A stretch of DNA of 7,884 bases, from assembly GCA_963608705.1 (NCBI GenBank), contig CAVDHB010000083.1:1-7884 (forward strand), read 5' to 3'. Made by a program: the position numbers and the translations under genes. Origin of the DNA: CAVDHB01 sp963608705. GTDB taxonomy: Bacteria; Bacteroidota; Bacteroidia; Bacteroidales; Bacteroidaceae. Positions 6,902 to 7,884 of this stretch are shown in pieces. How positions within the stretch are numbered: position 1 is the stretch's first letter; each line of letters opens with the position of its first letter. The notes beneath the pieces were generated by a model. It was not told the origin of the DNA and did no database searches. It saw only the letters and a list, made by a program, of their open reading frames with translations.

Positions 6902-7884
6902 ATGACAACGACAATAAATAATGAAAATAAGAAACTTAATGCCCCGAATTTGAGATTCCCGGAGTTTCATGGGGAGTGGGAGAAGTGTAAGTTGTCAGAG
7001 ATTTGCACTTTTTTCTCAGGTGGTACACCAAATTCTTCTAACAAAGATTTCTATGGAGGAGATATTGCATTTATTCGTTCTGGAGAACTCCATGCTGATA
7101 GCACAGAGCTATTTATAACACAAGCTGGATTTGATAATTCTTCTGCCAAAATGGTAGAAGTTGGAGACTTGTTATTAGCAATGTATGGAGCAACAAGTGG
7201 TGATATTGCAATATCAAAGATTGAAGGAGCTATAAACCAAGCAATTTTGTGCATTAGAACAAAGCAGAATAAGAAATTCATAGAATCAGTTTGGAATAAA
7301 CACGTTTCAAAAATTCTAAGAAAATACTTACAAGGAGGACAAGGAAATCTTTCAGCTGATATAGTAAAAGGTATATCCTTTTCTTTCCCAACAATAGCAG
7401 AACAAGAAAGATTAGCAAATCTTGTGTCATTGCTTGACGAGCGTATCGTCACCCAAAACAAAATCATTGACAAGTTGCAGTCCTTAATCAGGGGACTAAA
7501 TGACTCTTTATATGCTCAATATGGTGATGAAGTATCTACTTCTTTCTCAAGACTCGGCATTTCATATTCAGGTTTATCAGGTAAATCAGCGCAGGATTTT
7601 GGTTCTGGCAAACCATTCATAACCTACTTGAATGTATATTCTAACAATATCATCAATAAGAACGATTTTCAATATGTAGCAATTAAAGAGGGTGAGAAAC
7701 AGAATGTTGTCGAATATGGAGATGTCTTATTTACATTATCATCTGAAACTCCAGAGGAAGTTGGTATCGGCTCTATATATCTTGGCAAGAAAAAGGTGTA
7801 TCTGAATAGCTTTTGTTTTGGCATTCATAGAAGTGATTTAAACTTTTGTTCTCTTTTTAATTTTCCTCAAGAAGATTACGCAAA
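6902..7884 (+). CDS. hsdS: Type I specificity subunit S (HsdS), 3' end beyond window
   Basis: HsdS recognises the bipartite DNA target for both methylation and cutting. The frame is open for 327 codons to the window edge; usual length is about 380-460 residues, so the end is missing. Residues 15-30 (PNLRFPEFHGEWEKCK) are the typical N-terminus. TRD1 spans about 31-165 and includes FFSGGTP (37-43) and GDLLLAMYGATSG. The central conserved region is PTIAEQERLANLVSLLDERI (163-182) plus the following helix to about 206, which forms half of the coiled-coil spacer. TRD2 begins near 212 (YSGLSGKSAQDFGSG, then FITYLNVYSNN). The TRDs are much more AT-rich than hsdM (hand-counted 60-base rows of 27-38% GC against 57% for one hsdM row), while the central helix row is about 42%. 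This is a mosaic typical of TRD exchange. ATG 6902 is set by AAGGA at 6891-6895 and an upstream in-frame stop. It shares the operon's strand, but 115 bp with two palindromes separate it from the DUF1016 gene. Confidence 0.95.
   Translation, partial: MTTTINNENKKLNAPNLRFPEFHGEWEKCKLSEICTFFSGGTPNSSNKDFYGGDIAFIRSGELHADSTELFITQAGFDNSSAKMVEVGDLLLAMYGATSGDIAISKIEGAINQAILCIRTKQNKKFIESVWNKHVSKILRKYLQGGQGNLSADIVKGISFSFPTIAEQERLANLVSLLDERIVTQNKIIDKLQSLIRGLNDSLYAQYGDEVSTSFSRLGISYSGLSGKSAQDFGSGKPFITYLNVYSNNIINKNDFQYVAIKEGEKQNVVEYGDVLFTLSSETPEEVGIGSIYLGKKKVYLNSFCFGIHRSDLNFCSLFNFPQEDYA

Noticed and set aside
7051..7473. Minus-strand 140-codon frame opposite hsdS.
   Set aside because: It is antisense to TRD1 and the central region of hsdS, whose + strand motifs are clear. 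No domain or ribosome site supports it.

Overview
The window is most of a type I restriction-modification operon on the + strand, probably from a gut member of the Bacteroidales (Bacteroides, Phocaeicola, Parabacteroides or Prevotella). The host assignment is inference. It rests on a Bacteroidetes-type promoter (CTTG, 20 bp, TATCTTTG) at 254-285, weak or absent Shine-Dalgarno sites, AT-rich gene gaps, and a remnant of an Rpn/PD-(D/E)XK-type gene family that is abundant in these genomes.

Layout. Positions 1-520 have no intact gene. They hold a possible 16-codon gene end (3-53), an array of palindromic TGTAAT/ATTACA half-sites (96-147), the promoter, and a broken Rpn-family fragment (310-449). 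Then come five co-oriented genes with short gaps: hsdR (521-3376), a GIY-YIG-type nuclease with a C-terminal RAMA/DUF4357-like domain (3381-4064), hsdM (4094-5650), a DUF1016/YhcG-type PD-(D/E)XK nuclease (5692-6786), and hsdS (6902 to the window edge, still open). Gaps are 4, 29, 41 and 115 bp, so one transcript is likely.

How the genes work together. HsdM and HsdS would form the N6-adenine methyltransferase, with HsdS choosing the target. Adding HsdR gives the DNA-translocating restriction complex. HsdM and HsdR look like the type IC (EcoR124-like) lineage. The two inserted genes each encode a different predicted nuclease fold, so the locus carries three nuclease domains. The roles of the extra two are not known from sequence.

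The most unusual feature is a small family of palindromes around the DUF1016 gene. Copies lie just before it (5651-5677), inside its reading frame (6022-6048) and just after it (6825-6851). All can be read as the same short peptide motif, F-[LV]-Y-Q-[AV]. A shorter palindrome sits beside the last copy. The window ends inside the second target-recognition domain of hsdS, so any recombinase, silent hsdS cassettes or terminator downstream cannot be seen.
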